From assembly GCF_003473485.1 (NCBI RefSeq), contig NC_053048.1, positions 42,218,755 through 42,282,754 on the forward strand: a stretch of DNA of 64,000 nt. The letters run 5' to 3'. A program made the translations under genes and the position numbers. Below, one piece after another: positions 1-10,353 of this stretch. The notes beneath the pieces are model-generated. The model was given only the letters and a program-made list of their open reading frames with translations. It ran no database searches and was not told where the DNA came from. Positions within the stretch are counted from its first letter, which is position 1; every line of letters begins with the position of its first letter. This DNA comes from Medicago truncatula. Taxonomy: Eukaryota > Streptophyta > Magnoliopsida > Fabales > Fabaceae.

Positions 1-76
1 TTTTTGAATAAAATATTCGATGTGTTCTTTCCAATGAAAGAATGAAGATGTAATATACATACATATGTAATATATC

Positions 77-195
77 CTCGTGAGCATAGTTCAATTGATA
101 GAGATAATGCATTTTATATATAGGGTTCGGAGTTCGAACCTTGAACACTCCACTTATTTACTTTAAAAGTAAATTTCTAGCCAGAAGACTACTGA

Positions 196-199
<4 letters not shown>
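77..199 (+). mobile_element. tRNA-derived SINE, degenerate copy
   Basis: The segment has a tRNA-like A box (tagttcaattgatagag) and a B box (gagttcgaacc), followed by a tail containing ctagccagaagactactgac. The element at 36316-36446 has the same layout and tail, so this is a second, more decayed copy of that SINE family. It runs straight into a TA microsatellite. No acceptor stem or CCA-proximal pairing is visible, so it is not a functional tRNA gene. Confidence 0.65.

Positions 200-253
<54 letters not shown>
200..253. repeat. (TA)n microsatellite
   Basis: About 54 bases of uninterrupted TA repeat lie directly at the 3' end of the SINE copy, where SINE tails often seed microsatellites. Confidence 0.95.
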
Positions 254-255
<2 letters not shown>

Positions 256-1600
256 CAATTACTAGCACAAAAAAAATGTGGATGCGGTAGTTTGGTTTTA
301 GTAATACACTTTGATGTGCACGGTTTGATTCATATATTCATCCATTTTTTCAAATTTTGATTTTTTCAACAAAAATCAAAAGTCAAAGCAGATGAAACCA
401 TAAGGAGCAATGCATTAAACCGAGCATTAATTAGTATTAATATGCACATAATGGCTCTAGTTAATGACGATAAAAAGAAGAAAAAAAATTATTAAACCAG
501 TTTGACTTTGAAACCGGCCGACTCACCGGTTTCCATCGATTTTATCGAGCCACGCCGATTTTAACCGGTTCAATTGCACGAACGATTTGATAAACAACTC
601 GAACCGATTATATCACCGGTTCACAATCCAACCGGTAGAACCAGCCGGTCCGAGCCAAGTTTTAAAACTCTATTTTAAGGATTCTTGATTAAAAAACTAT
701 TAATTGAAAATATTCAATACTTCAATTCCTGATTCACTAAATACACAAGTTTCTATAAAAAAAAAAAAAACCTATTATATAAAGTCCTTAAAGAATGTCT
801 TTAGGACACACGTTAACATTTTTTTAATTCAATTTTTTTATATGTGGTTCACCGTGGATTTTATTATCTCAAAACACTCCATTATGTTCATTTTAATTGT
901 CTTTTAACATTTTTTGTCGGTCTTAACGTCATTGTTATTTTAAAATATCAATGTCATATTTTTTTCTTTGTTCTTATGTCATTTGTTGAATTTCATCTAA
1001 CTTAACTACTCCACTAACTACAATTAATAATAATATTTTAATAAATAATATTAATTATATAATTGAAATCAACACAATTAACTATTTCTAAAAAATACGT
1101 ACACAATCATTGAACGACTAATCCCTCCACTCCATTGTATAAGAAACTTTGTTTAAATTTTTTATGTTTCTATTTGTAAGAAACTTTTTTTAAAAACAGT
1201 ATATCTTTGGGTCACAAATTTTCTCTTCTCGATTCAACTTTAGGTGTATTTATGGCGTAAAAGATTTTTTTAACCCTCATTTAATGTTTGTCTTTTTAAT
1301 ATTGAATATATTTAATACTTTATAAATTTTTATGAAAAAAATGCTAATTTATAAGGGCAAAATGGTAAGTTCAAAGAATATGAATTTTCTTATCAGTATA
1401 TTTATATAGAAGATATTGCCGCTATAATTTTTAAATGTATCAAAATTGTAAACATATCTCCAAAGCCGCTTTTGAAAATAATCTTATAGACTAATTAATG
1501 CAACATCATAATATAGTCTCTTTGAATATGTGTGTGGTGGAAGTATGAATGAAGCATGTGAGCTTTATTAATTAATCAATCAAGGAAACATTAAAAAGAT
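254..1600. other. AT-rich intergenic DNA with a CCGG-rich repeat
   Basis: No gene is visible. Roughly 500-665 stands out: it repeats the core accggtt/aaccggt in both orientations and ends in ttttaaaac. This looks like part of a foldback or hAT-type MITE, but I could not define both ends. The remainder is simple AT-rich sequence ahead of the ET-type gene. Confidence 0.5.
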
Positions 1601-1747
1601 AACGTGAATATCTGACCGTTATTTTGTTTCTCCTCGAGGCCGTTTTCTTTCTTGTATCGAAACTGTTCTTCCCCATGTATGAATTCTTCTGCCACTCTTC
1701 ACTCATTCAATTGCACCCTCTGACTTCAAACCGCTATACATCAGAAG
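1600..1747 (+). other. possible 5' UTR exon of the ET-type gene
   Basis: A pyrimidine-rich, less AT-biased stretch ends in a consensus donor (gaa|gtaagt, GT at 1748-1749). A plausible acceptor (cttgcttcag) ends at 2091, 35 bases before the chosen ATG at 2127. A 5' UTR intron is therefore likely, but only splice signals and composition support it. Confidence 0.35.
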
Positions 1748-2126
1748 TAAGTTTCTTCACATTCTCCTATTTCAAAATTTTCAATTTGAACAAACCGTTA
1801 TTGCTCCGCCATACACAATTTAGAATTAATTGTTGTTGAATAGTGTTATATCATAGCGGAATTTGAACAAACACTTATACACTACTTTCTGTAATACGAT
1901 AGTATACGATACAACTGGATCTGGGATCTACAAAAACACATGACATGCTCAAGGAAACCAGCAACATTTATTTAAATTCTTAAACTATATCCAATTTCTT
2001 TTGACAGATTGCACAGTATTAGCACATAAGCATAAACTTGAAGGAATTGTCACTCGAATACAATAGAAGGGCATTTCACATCTTGCTTCAGGTTTTGAAT
2101 AAAGAAGAATCTAATTCAAGTGAATA

Positions 2127-4933
2127 ATGGTCGTCAACAGATTGAAGCGGGAGCAATGTGACCGAACAAAACATGATTCTAGCTTCTCCCGCTGGAAGGT
2201 TCATATCAATTATCTATATATCTTTTCTGTTGTTAATAATAATGTGTCGTGTTTCTTATGTTAATGTTTCTACGAATCTGTGGTAAATAGAGTCTTGTAT
2301 TTATAAAATATGTGCCGGTGATGCCTAAAGCCTAGTGCTTTCATTCTTTTAGTGATTATTCTTAGTGTTAATTCTCCTTCCATTTAGATCATTTTCTGGG
2401 CTGCCACTTTTTATAGCTTTCAGTTTATACTTTGAAGAAAAAACTATTGATTGTATGATGGCGTAGTGCTTAAAGCGGATGTAATGTGGCAGACTAAAAA
2501 ATCTCAAGAACAAGATATTTTTTTTTATTTGGTTATTGGCCCAGCGGCCAACACATGCTCAAATAAACACACATACACGAGAGGGGGAAGTGTGGTGACC
2601 CGGGATCAAACCTGGGGATTCCACTTAAAATGTCCTCAAAGCCAAACTACTAGACTGTAATAACAAGGATGAAAAGAATTCATCTCCAAGTCATTGAATT
2701 GATGACAAAAAATTAATTGAATGGATAAGTTTTATATGAAACTGAGTAGGGAAACCCGGTGCACTAAAGCTCCTGCATACGCAGGGTCCGGGAAGGGGTC
2801 CCACCATTCGGTGTATTGTACACAGTCTTACCCTGTTTTTTACACGAGACTGTTTCCAGGACTTGAACTCGTGACCTTCCAGTCACATGACAACAACTTT
2901 ACCAGTTGCGCCAAGGTTATCCCTCATGAAACTGAGTTTATATACTCCATATTATAGTTAAGTTAACAGCTAAGCTAAGTTGTTATTACTAAATAACTAA
3001 ATCCATAATAGAATGACGAAAACTAGTTCTTTCAACTGTACAAATCTGGTTACCTTCTTACCTTGGTTTGGTTGCTCATGTTATAAACTGTTTTCAGATT
3101 CTTATTGGTCCTTCTGATTGGGAAGACTATTCCAAAGAAAAGGAAGGATCTACCAGATACAGGATTCACAACCTTCCTCAGAAATTGGGTCCGGGGGTGT
3201 ACGAGCTTGGAGTAGCTGTGTCGCGTAGTAATCTGGGCCGTGAAATTTACAAGCTTTCCACTGACCCTCGTCGTATAGTTGTGGTTTACCTTGGAAAAGC
3301 TGACAATGTGAGAGCAAGACTCCAGCGTTATGGCAGGAATGGAGCTCATTTGAGTAACACTTGTATGTCAGATGACTCTTCTCTGCGAACGGGAAGGTCA
3401 TTGTTTCAGGAGATATTTTCACAAGGCTTCCCAATTGTTTATAGATGGGCTCCTGTAAGTACATATCTGATATTTCATTTGCATTTCAGCTTTAATATCA
3501 AGATGATTGCAACTAAACATGTATTAATGGTTTCGGAAGTTAAGCTAGATGACTATTAGCCTCAGCATCTTAGGTTCATTTCAAAAAAGTCATTGATTGG
3601 AAATGCACGTTATCATATGATAGTATAGGGTATAACTCAAAGGTTTTGGATAAATCAGATAAAATTTGACCTCCATTCTTAAGCTATGAATTAGCAGTGC
3701 TCATTTAAAGGCCTGAAATCTATGTAATTTCGGTTGTAATTTTAAGAGTTATGTTTGAATTTGAGTATATAGTGAAATACTAAACATATTTCATTTAATT
3801 CTTAGTCATAATGGAATGATCATTTTATAATTGTATCTAGATTGTTCTTAGAGCTAACCCAATTCCATTTTAAATGGGTCCAGTTTTGCTTTGGCCTATA
3901 TTGCTGTGTATTGGGTTTGTTCAGTTCTAGAGAGATGTTAGGATCCAAAAGTGACACAATCAAAATTTAGGACAAGGTTAGGGATAGGTATAACCTGCTC
4001 CAACCTGTCTCTTGCTTGCCTCTAGTCTATTAATTTATGAGAATTCATATTTATGTCTATACCTGATGTCTCTGATGGAATCCAAAATCTACTGTTGATG
4101 TGTAGTGTCGCATTTTACGAAATTCGGCACCAAATACATTTGCATCTTACACAATAGATATATAAAAGTGCAATTTTTTTGAACTATAATGGTTTATTTG
4201 TGCAATGTTGTTTATTGAACAGATGCAAAATGAGGGAGATGCCCTGAGAACAGAATCACAGCTGCTTAGTACATTTGATTATGCATGGAACACAATCAGT
4301 AATGGTACAAGGCGGCCTGATGATATTCATCAAATGCTCAACAAATTAGCCTCAGGCACTAGAACATTTTCAGATGTAGCCAAATTGATTCTACCCTTCA
4401 CCCAGAAAAAAGTGGGGATACCAATTAAATCAAGCAAACTGCATCTGACAGATGACAAATTAGATGAAGCTGACAGTGGCAGCTATAATGTCCTATCCCG
4501 TGTGTTCAAATTCAACAGGTCACGTCCTAGGATAGTTCAGGATACCACTGTTGGTAGTGCCACTAATGAGAATGCTAAAATTTGCGGAGTGATGTTGACC
4601 GACGGTTCTATTTGTAAAAGGCCACCGGTTGAAAAAAGAGTGAGGTGTCCTGAACACAAAGGAATGAGAATAAATGCGTCCACCACCAAAGCAATCAGAT
4701 CACCCAAGTCAGAATTAGAAAGCATTGTACGTAATGCTTATAGGTACCAAAATGCCAGCCATGATGTAGAAGACCCTCCTCAAAGAACGGTTAAGTGTCA
4801 TGTTGAGGAGGGTATCACCAAAACCATTATCTGTGGAATCATCTTGGATGATGGATCTACTTGTAGAAGACAACCGGTTAAAGGAAGAAAAAGGTGCCAG
4901 GAACATAAAGGGAGGAGAATTCGTGCAAATTAG
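2127..4933 (+). CDS. ET: EFFECTOR OF TRANSCRIPTION-type protein with GIY-YIG-like domain
   Basis: Three coding exons, 2127-2198, 3098-3454 and 4223-4933, join in phase 0 with GT-AG introns and predict 379 residues. Residues 1-24 include the family's KHDSSFSRW segment, which supports this start. A GIY-YIG-like fold follows, with GVYEL at 57-61 and VVYLGKA near 86-92. The C-terminus holds two C-x9-C-x10-C-x2-H units, at about residues 264-290 and 347-373, each ending in EHKG; this spacing is the known ET/HRT zinc-binding repeat. Characterised members (barley HRT, Vicia faba ET, Arabidopsis ET2) are nuclear DNA-binding regulators linked to gibberellin response and development. Some relatives carry more repeats, so two may reflect a subfamily. 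Intron 1 carries two SINEs. No stop or frameshift is seen, so the gene looks functional. Confidence 0.9.
2517..2655 (-). mobile_element. SINE in ET intron 1 (minus orientation)
   Basis: Read on the minus strand, the segment has a tRNA-like B box (ggtttgatcccgg) and ends in a long A run, seen as the T run at 2517-2528 on the plus strand. Length and layout fit a tRNA-derived SINE of a different family from 77-199. Its 5' end is approximate. Confidence 0.6.
2748..2925 (-). mobile_element. Au-type SINE with target-site duplication, in ET intron 1
   Basis: The minus strand starts ataaccttggcgcaactggt, then runs through a region with ggtcacgagttcaag (B box). This matches the angiosperm-wide Au SINE as I recall it. 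It is flanked by the exact 12-bp duplication atgaaactgagt at 2736-2747 and 2926-2937, which fixes both ends and shows a relatively recent insertion. Confidence 0.88.
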
Positions 4934-5443
4934 AAAAAATAATTGAATTTAGGAGTACACAATTTTCGCATAACAGATTTAAAGTGCTATGCATAAACCA
5001 CATAATGTACTTATTCAAGCTTGCACAGAATTTAGTTAAAAGCAAACCATATATGAATTTAGATGGTTTTTGTTGTATGTACAAGGCAACAATGTGTGAA
5101 TACGTAAAGAGTAGAAGGCGGTTGAAGGTCTTAACTCCAGCATCTGGATTAATGTAAGTATACATCGACATTGTGGAAAAAATAACAAACAGCTCTCAAG
5201 GCAAAAGTCAAATAGTTGTAGCTAATAGGTAGTAAGATAAAATTGTTGGCAATTGTCAATACATAGACATTACAAAGAGTAAAGATTTGTAAAGAGAAAA
5301 TTTGTAAAGAGTAAAGACATTTGATACAGTGGACCATAAGTTCAAATCCGTAAATTCGCCGCGAGTTCTTTACAAGCAAAACAAATGGAAAAAAGAATAA
5401 GAGCAAGCTGTTTTCCTTCATTCTTGAACCAATTTTTAATGTG
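4934..5443. other. 3' flank of ET gene, no further gene
   Basis: AT-rich DNA probably containing the ET 3' UTR. Two near-identical direct repeats (aaagagtaaagatttgtaaagag-like, about 5273-5320) are the only structure seen. The minus-strand open frames here have no recognisable domain. Confidence 0.5.
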
Positions 5444-5452
5444 TTTTTATTT

Positions 5453-5755
5453 GGCTAAATTGCACTTTTCGCCCTTTATGTTTTAAAATATTGCAGTTTT
5501 GGTCCCCTATTAAAAAAATAGCAATTTTGGCCCCTTTCATCAAAAAATTATTGAGAAGACGCCACGTGTCCCAAAAAAGGGGTCATAATCGCAACTTTTT
5601 GTAAAGATAAGGGGTCAAAAAGCATATTTCCCTTATGTTAGGAGGTCAAAAGAGCATATTTCCCTAAACATAGGGGGTCACTTTTGCCATTTTTTTAATA
5701 GAGGACCAAAATCGTAACATTTTGAAACTTAAAAGGCGAAAAATGAAATTTTGCC
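5453..5755. mobile_element. 303-bp MULE-type MITE with 9-bp TSD
   Basis: The ends are inverted repeats (ggctaaattgcacttttcgc against ggcaaaatttcatttttcgc), and the interior repeats gtcaaaagagcatatttccc-like motifs in both orientations. The exact 9-bp duplication tttttattt flanks it at 5444-5452 and 5756-5764. A 9-bp TSD is typical of Mutator-like elements. Confidence 0.85.
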
Positions 5756-5916
5756 TTTTTATTTTTAACATTGAACCCCCTCATATTTTTTTGTTGAACC
5801 AACTCTCTTAGAAAGCGAGTCTTGGTTTTTCACGTGACCATCTTTTTCCCTTATCTCTAATTAAAGTTGCTCCACACACACCAATTAGAAAGCCAAATAA
5901 TAATAATAATAATGTC

Positions 5917-6000
5917 TCTGTGAGTTTAGATCAATCGATAGAGACAATGGATAATAAATATAAATTCTGAAGTTTAAACCTTAGTCACCATAAAAAAAGC
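5917..6000 (+). mobile_element. truncated tRNA-derived SINE copy
   Basis: The tRNA-like head (gtttagatcaatcgatagag, then gaagtttaaacctt) resembles the copies at 77 and 36316 but has lost the 3' tail, ending in a short A run. It is heavily mutated. Confidence 0.45.
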
Positions 6001-6212
6001 CAAATGATATATATATTGACCAGAGGAAATATAATAAACTATTTTGGACTTGTCCAAAAGATATTATTTTAGTACATTTTTTTTGTTTCTTTAATAAATG
6101 TCTTAAGATACTAGTTAGTATCACCTAATTTTAAATAAAAATATAAAAAATATTTTTATATGAATACTTAGACGATAATGGTACACACGCATGCACGCGT
6201 GCACGCGCACAC

Positions 6213-6519
6213 ACATACTATATATATAAAGGGAATACATAATTTTGAATTAACTTTTTCACTTTCAAATAGACCCTTAAACATATTTGTCTGTTAGAAT
6301 GTTATATTGTTGGTGTCATTAAAAAAGATAAGAATTTATATTATATTTATTATATTTATTATATTATTTGTTACAATATGAAAATGCAAAATATCTATAC
6401 TTTTAATCAAAGTCAAAGTCTCATTTTTAACAAAATTTCATAAAACCACTATTAGTAGTTTATATTAGCACAATACAACAAGCGGATAGGCGGATACGGA
6501 GTGTCGGTCTAAATGCTAG
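6213..6519 (+). mobile_element. short non-autonomous Helitron-like copy
   Basis: It begins with atactatatatataaag, close to the usual plant Helitron 5' end, and stops at CTAG followed by T (6516-6520). Internal motifs (gttatattgttggtgtcatt, ttttaatcaaagtcaaag) recur in the larger copy at 32636-35469, so the two form one family. The leading TC is mutated, so the exact 5' base is uncertain. Confidence 0.6.
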
Positions 6520-6822
6520 TTTGTTAAAATTCGAATTCCTAATTATCCATAAGCCCAATTAGATGAGATTGAGAAAATTAGTATTCCTCCATCTTTGTTA
6601 GTCGAGTTATGTTAGATATGAGAGAGTCTTACTCCTCAATCATTGAGAAAGTCACTAATATGAAAAACGTATTCACACCACACTAACATAACACAATGCG
6701 AAGAATCCTTAAAATAAAATAACACAATGCGAAGAAGAAATAATGTATATATATTTTTATTTATTTTATAATATAAATTACAAACACATTCCATCGACTA
6801 TATAATTAGAAAACAAACTAGT

Positions 6823-7088
6823 TGTTATGAAATTGATTTAAAGTATTGCAAGATATTGTAAAGTATATAAGAATAGAGTTAAAGGGATAAAGAGAGAATA
6901 AGATAGTATATTGTATTCTTTCACAAGTGTATTCTTTACATGACAATGTAGATCCTATTTATAGGATACAATATGAGCATGTGAAATATCAAAGTAATTA
7001 AGGACCATTAACCATCCATTCACTTATGGGAGTTATAGGAAGGTGGAAGACTAATGATGGACATCCACTAAATTAATAATTCATAACA
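6823..7088 (-). mobile_element. 266-bp solo LTR with 5-bp TSD
   Basis: The segment starts TGTTATGA and ends TCATAACA, and is flanked on both sides by the exact 5-bp duplication ctagt (6818-6822, 7089-7093). On the minus strand it contains a TATA box (cctataaatagg) near its middle, as expected for an LTR promoter. No internal retroelement domain adjoins it, so it is a solo LTR, probably from a small Copia-type or TRIM element (inference from size). Confidence 0.85.
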
Positions 7089-7210
7089 CTAGTATTAATT
7101 TAATGAAATATAAGATGGAAAACAACGTTCAGGAGAAAACCAAAACCAGTTGCAAATATTGCCAACCAAGATAACATTGTGAACCTAGGGAAACTACTTT
7201 TCTTAAAGGA

Positions 7211-7376
7211 GAAAACTTAGGTACAATTCCTTAGGTGCTTTTCGTATGGTTCTTAACTAAATTCATCATGATTTCTTCAAATCCATAATTTTCTCAAAGT
7301 TTGTTATATCCAAAAAATATGTATTTTTATTTAAGAACCATACGAAAAGTACATAAGGAATTGTACCTAAGTTTTC
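7211..7376. mobile_element. palindromic MITE
   Basis: About 45 bases at each end are near-perfect inverted repeats (gaaaacttaggtacaattcc against the complement of ggaattgtacctaagttttc), separated by about 70 AT-rich bases. The DNA would fold into one long hairpin. The target duplication is unclear, so the superfamily is not assigned. Confidence 0.75.
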
Positions 7377-7627
7377 TATTTTCTTAAAATACTGAGAGAT
7401 TAAATAAGTGATCATAAATAGAAACGAGGAAATACTTTTGGAAAAATCTATCTTTTTCTTCGGTTTAAGAGAAAGAGGAAACTCCGACATGAGAAGGGTT
7501 AATACAATAATACTACCACAAAAAAATTGTTGAACTTCATCACCTTAAACTTTATCTTTGTGGGATCCACCCACAATTATACTGTCACAATAAAACGATC
7601 GAATTTGAAGCAACAATGTCCCAGCTA

Positions 7628-8020
7628 CTAAGGCGAGGCAGGAGAGGATGGACATGGATCTTCTCTTTCTTCCTGTTGTGGCAAACCTCCCAGTTCAAAA
7701 CCATCCGCCCCTTGATTGGGAACATCACTGAATTTCTTCACCACCTTTCGGATAACGATATAGAGGATCACGAGTAAAAAAACGACGGCCACAACTATGA
7801 TGACCGCCGTCAAGACTTGGTGTGAGTGGTGAGGTTTGTTGAAGTCATCCTTGCCATCCGGAAAGTCGTAGTAGTGGTGCTTTGGCACCGCGGAGGGAGA
7901 GGAGGCAGAGGGGCGAGGAGAGGATGAAACATATGATTGGATGTATGCTCTCGTCGGTTGCTGTCGTTGATCTGGCACCAGAAGCTGCACGTACTGTGCA
8001 ACAACGGTTGTCTTGGATGA
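7628..8020 (-). pseudogene. possible membrane-protein gene fragment, no start codon
   Basis: An open frame on the minus strand, less AT-rich than its surroundings, encodes a proline/serine-rich stretch, the segment KHHYYDFPDGKDDF, a strongly hydrophobic helix (LTAVIIVVAVVFLLVILYIV), a basic stop-transfer (RKVVKK) and an acidic tail. This layout fits a single-pass membrane protein, and the composition argues for real coding history. The frame has no ATG: it opens after an in-frame TAG near 8020 and the first usable codons are GTG. It may be the last exon of a gene whose upstream exons I could not find, or a decayed fragment. I do not recognise the family. Confidence 0.4.
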
Positions 8021-8029
8021 ACCCTACTA

Positions 8030-9475
8030 AAGCAAAGTGGGCGAAGTTGTTGAGTCTTTCATTTACTAAGGCAGTTATAATGCTCCAAGTTTTCTTAATG
8101 GAGTTCCCACCTGCTATCAAAATACAAGAGATTATTTCGTTTCAGAGAGACTGCACTTCATTTGCTTTGTTGATTAACTATCTAATCACAAGAAACATAA
8201 AGAAAAGGCTCAGTTGTCCATCAAATGAGCATCAGTGTCATGCATTTATGTTTCTCTCTTGGATTGTCAGCTTTGTCATCGGTCCTCTAAGTATATTGTT
8301 TAAAGGATAAACACAAATAAAAAAGTTTATACACATAGCAAGCTACAAAATACCAGAAACAATAATAAAAAAAACAAACTAACACTAGTACATGTAATTC
8401 TACACACACGCATGCACGCTCGCACGCACACACGTTTATACATATGATCAAATCAACTTTTAAACCCTCTCAAAAGGAAATAAAACTCTGCTAAAGATAT
8501 GACTAGCTTGCATAGGGATTGAATTTCAAAACAAAAACTCATTCAAGTAAAACTCTAACTTAACTATATCATAACCATACCCATTCCTTTCCCTATATGT
8601 TCCGGTCCGAGCGAAGGTATGTAAAGGCCCATTTCCATAGGCCCAATCCAGAAAGACTCAAATCTCGCATTTGGGGGATTACTTGCAACACACCCCTCTC
8701 CGCGAGGGAGGTGCTCATAGCACCTGGATGTCTGGTTCAAATACCCTTGTAACGGCTCCTTAAACATACCCTTAAAACTCGCCTCGACGGTTACAATCTC
8801 CACTATATAAGGGGACTCTCAACAGTATCCTTATACATCTTTTGGTCCTTTAAGTTTGACAAACATACCGGGTTAGTCGTTTGAGTTTTTTAAGTTTCAA
8901 ATAGATCTTGTAAGTTTTTTGACTTTCAAATAGACCTTTAAATTGTTAATTTAAAGTACCTATTTGAAATTTTTTAAGTTCATAAGTTTCAAATAGATCC
9001 TTAAACTTAAAGTATCAAAAGAAATATTTGGCGAAGAAAAAACTAATTCAAAAAAAGCAAAACAACAACAACAATAATAATATAAGAAACAAAATAATGG
9101 AAAACAGAGAGCAATAGAGAGAAGAGATCGCACCACACGGAGAGGAAAAATCATATACGTAGAGAGAGCTTAGATCAAGTGGCCATAAGACTCTGAAGCA
9201 CCGATTCATAGACCGACACTTGACAATGCCAAAAGCATATATATTTGTTGAAAAAGACAATGTCAATACTATAATAATTTGAGAAAATAAATTAATTTAA
9301 ATATAATCACATGTGTCTGAGACCAAGACATGTCGGATATCTAATACATCTTTAATAAGAAGTATTGATACTACGAATATCAAATACAGGTGGTCTCAAA
9401 CAGTTGGGTTGTATCACCGTCTAATGTGAGCACGAGTTCATAAAGTATGCTGAAGAAAAGGGATTCCACTTGTGT
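8030..9475. other. intergenic DNA with unclassified repeats
   Basis: No gene is supported. About 8565-8800 is GC-richer and carries gcgagggaggtgctcatagc and a B-box-like tctggttcaaatacc, which suggests a repeat fragment. About 8830-9010 repeats the phrase agtttcaaatagatc(c/t)t several times in direct and inverted form, like the edge of a foldback element. Confidence 0.4.
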
Positions 9476-9640
9476 ACCATTAAGGTACCAATGATATATA
9501 CCATTGACCAATTATAGTGTGCCACCTACCAATGTTACTTTATAAATGTTTTATTTGATATACTTTTTTAAAGGGTGTGCCACGTGACACATTCTAATTG
9601 GACAATGATATATATCATTATGGTAGATAAGTGTTATCCG
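9476..9640. mobile_element. short TIR MITE
   Basis: The ends share an imperfect inverted repeat (accaatgatatataccattg against the complement of caatgatatatatcattatg), with inner arms gtgtgccac and gtgacacatt. Length is about 160 bp. Exact ends and TSD were not resolved. Confidence 0.55.
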
Positions 9641-9900
9641 AAAAAAAGCGGTAAAGAACGGACAATACTTTATTCACTCTAGTCTATTAATTTCTTTCCT
9701 TAAAATCCTTATTCTATTTGACAAAGATGTACGATTGATTAACAAACGGTGCCAGCATATCACGTTATTGTGAGAATTCATTTCAGTATTTTATTGGGAG
9801 TTTAGTTTGGAAATTGGAATTGATTTGGCAATTGACAGCAGCTTGGCCTTTATTACGATAGCTTTGATTTGGTGAAGATTCGCTTGACTTCCTTATAATT

Positions 9901-9976
9901 TAATTCATTGATCATTGATGAATTATGCCGCTCATGAATTTAATTCATTGATCATTGATGAATTATGCCGCTCATA
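9901..9976. repeat. 40-bp tandem repeat, two copies plus a dispersed third
   Basis: A unit starting taattcattgatcattgatg is repeated exactly with a 40-base period. Its second half (gaattatgccgctcatgaat) appears again at about 10036-10056. Confidence 0.85.
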
Positions 9977-10353
9977 ATTTAATTCGCTTTGACTTGTGTT
10001 TTTGGCAATCAAGTCATGTAGCAATCGTGGCATTTGAATTATGCCGCTCATGAATTTATTTATATTTGTTTTTTTTTTTTTCTTTCTTAAATCTAATCTT
10101 TGTAACTTCCGTTTTGATTGAAAATAATAGATGTTTTTTAGGTTCTCATGAGAATTATGGTGATCCACGGATACAAGGATAAGGGTAAAATATTCCTTAG
10201 ACGGCCCTCAAGGGTCGCAAGTATCCAAGACCGTATATGAGACATGACGAAGAGGGCGACTGTCCTAACCCTAAAATATAAGTACGAAAATTTGGACCAA
10301 ATTCTTTTTTAGGGGTCTATTAGGTCTTAAAAACATTTCTTAGTTTTTAAAAG

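Noticed and set aside
7882..8310. Plus-strand 142-codon open frame
   Set aside because: It overlaps the minus-strand frame with the ideal transmembrane helix, has no recognisable domain, and runs into AT-rich DNA.
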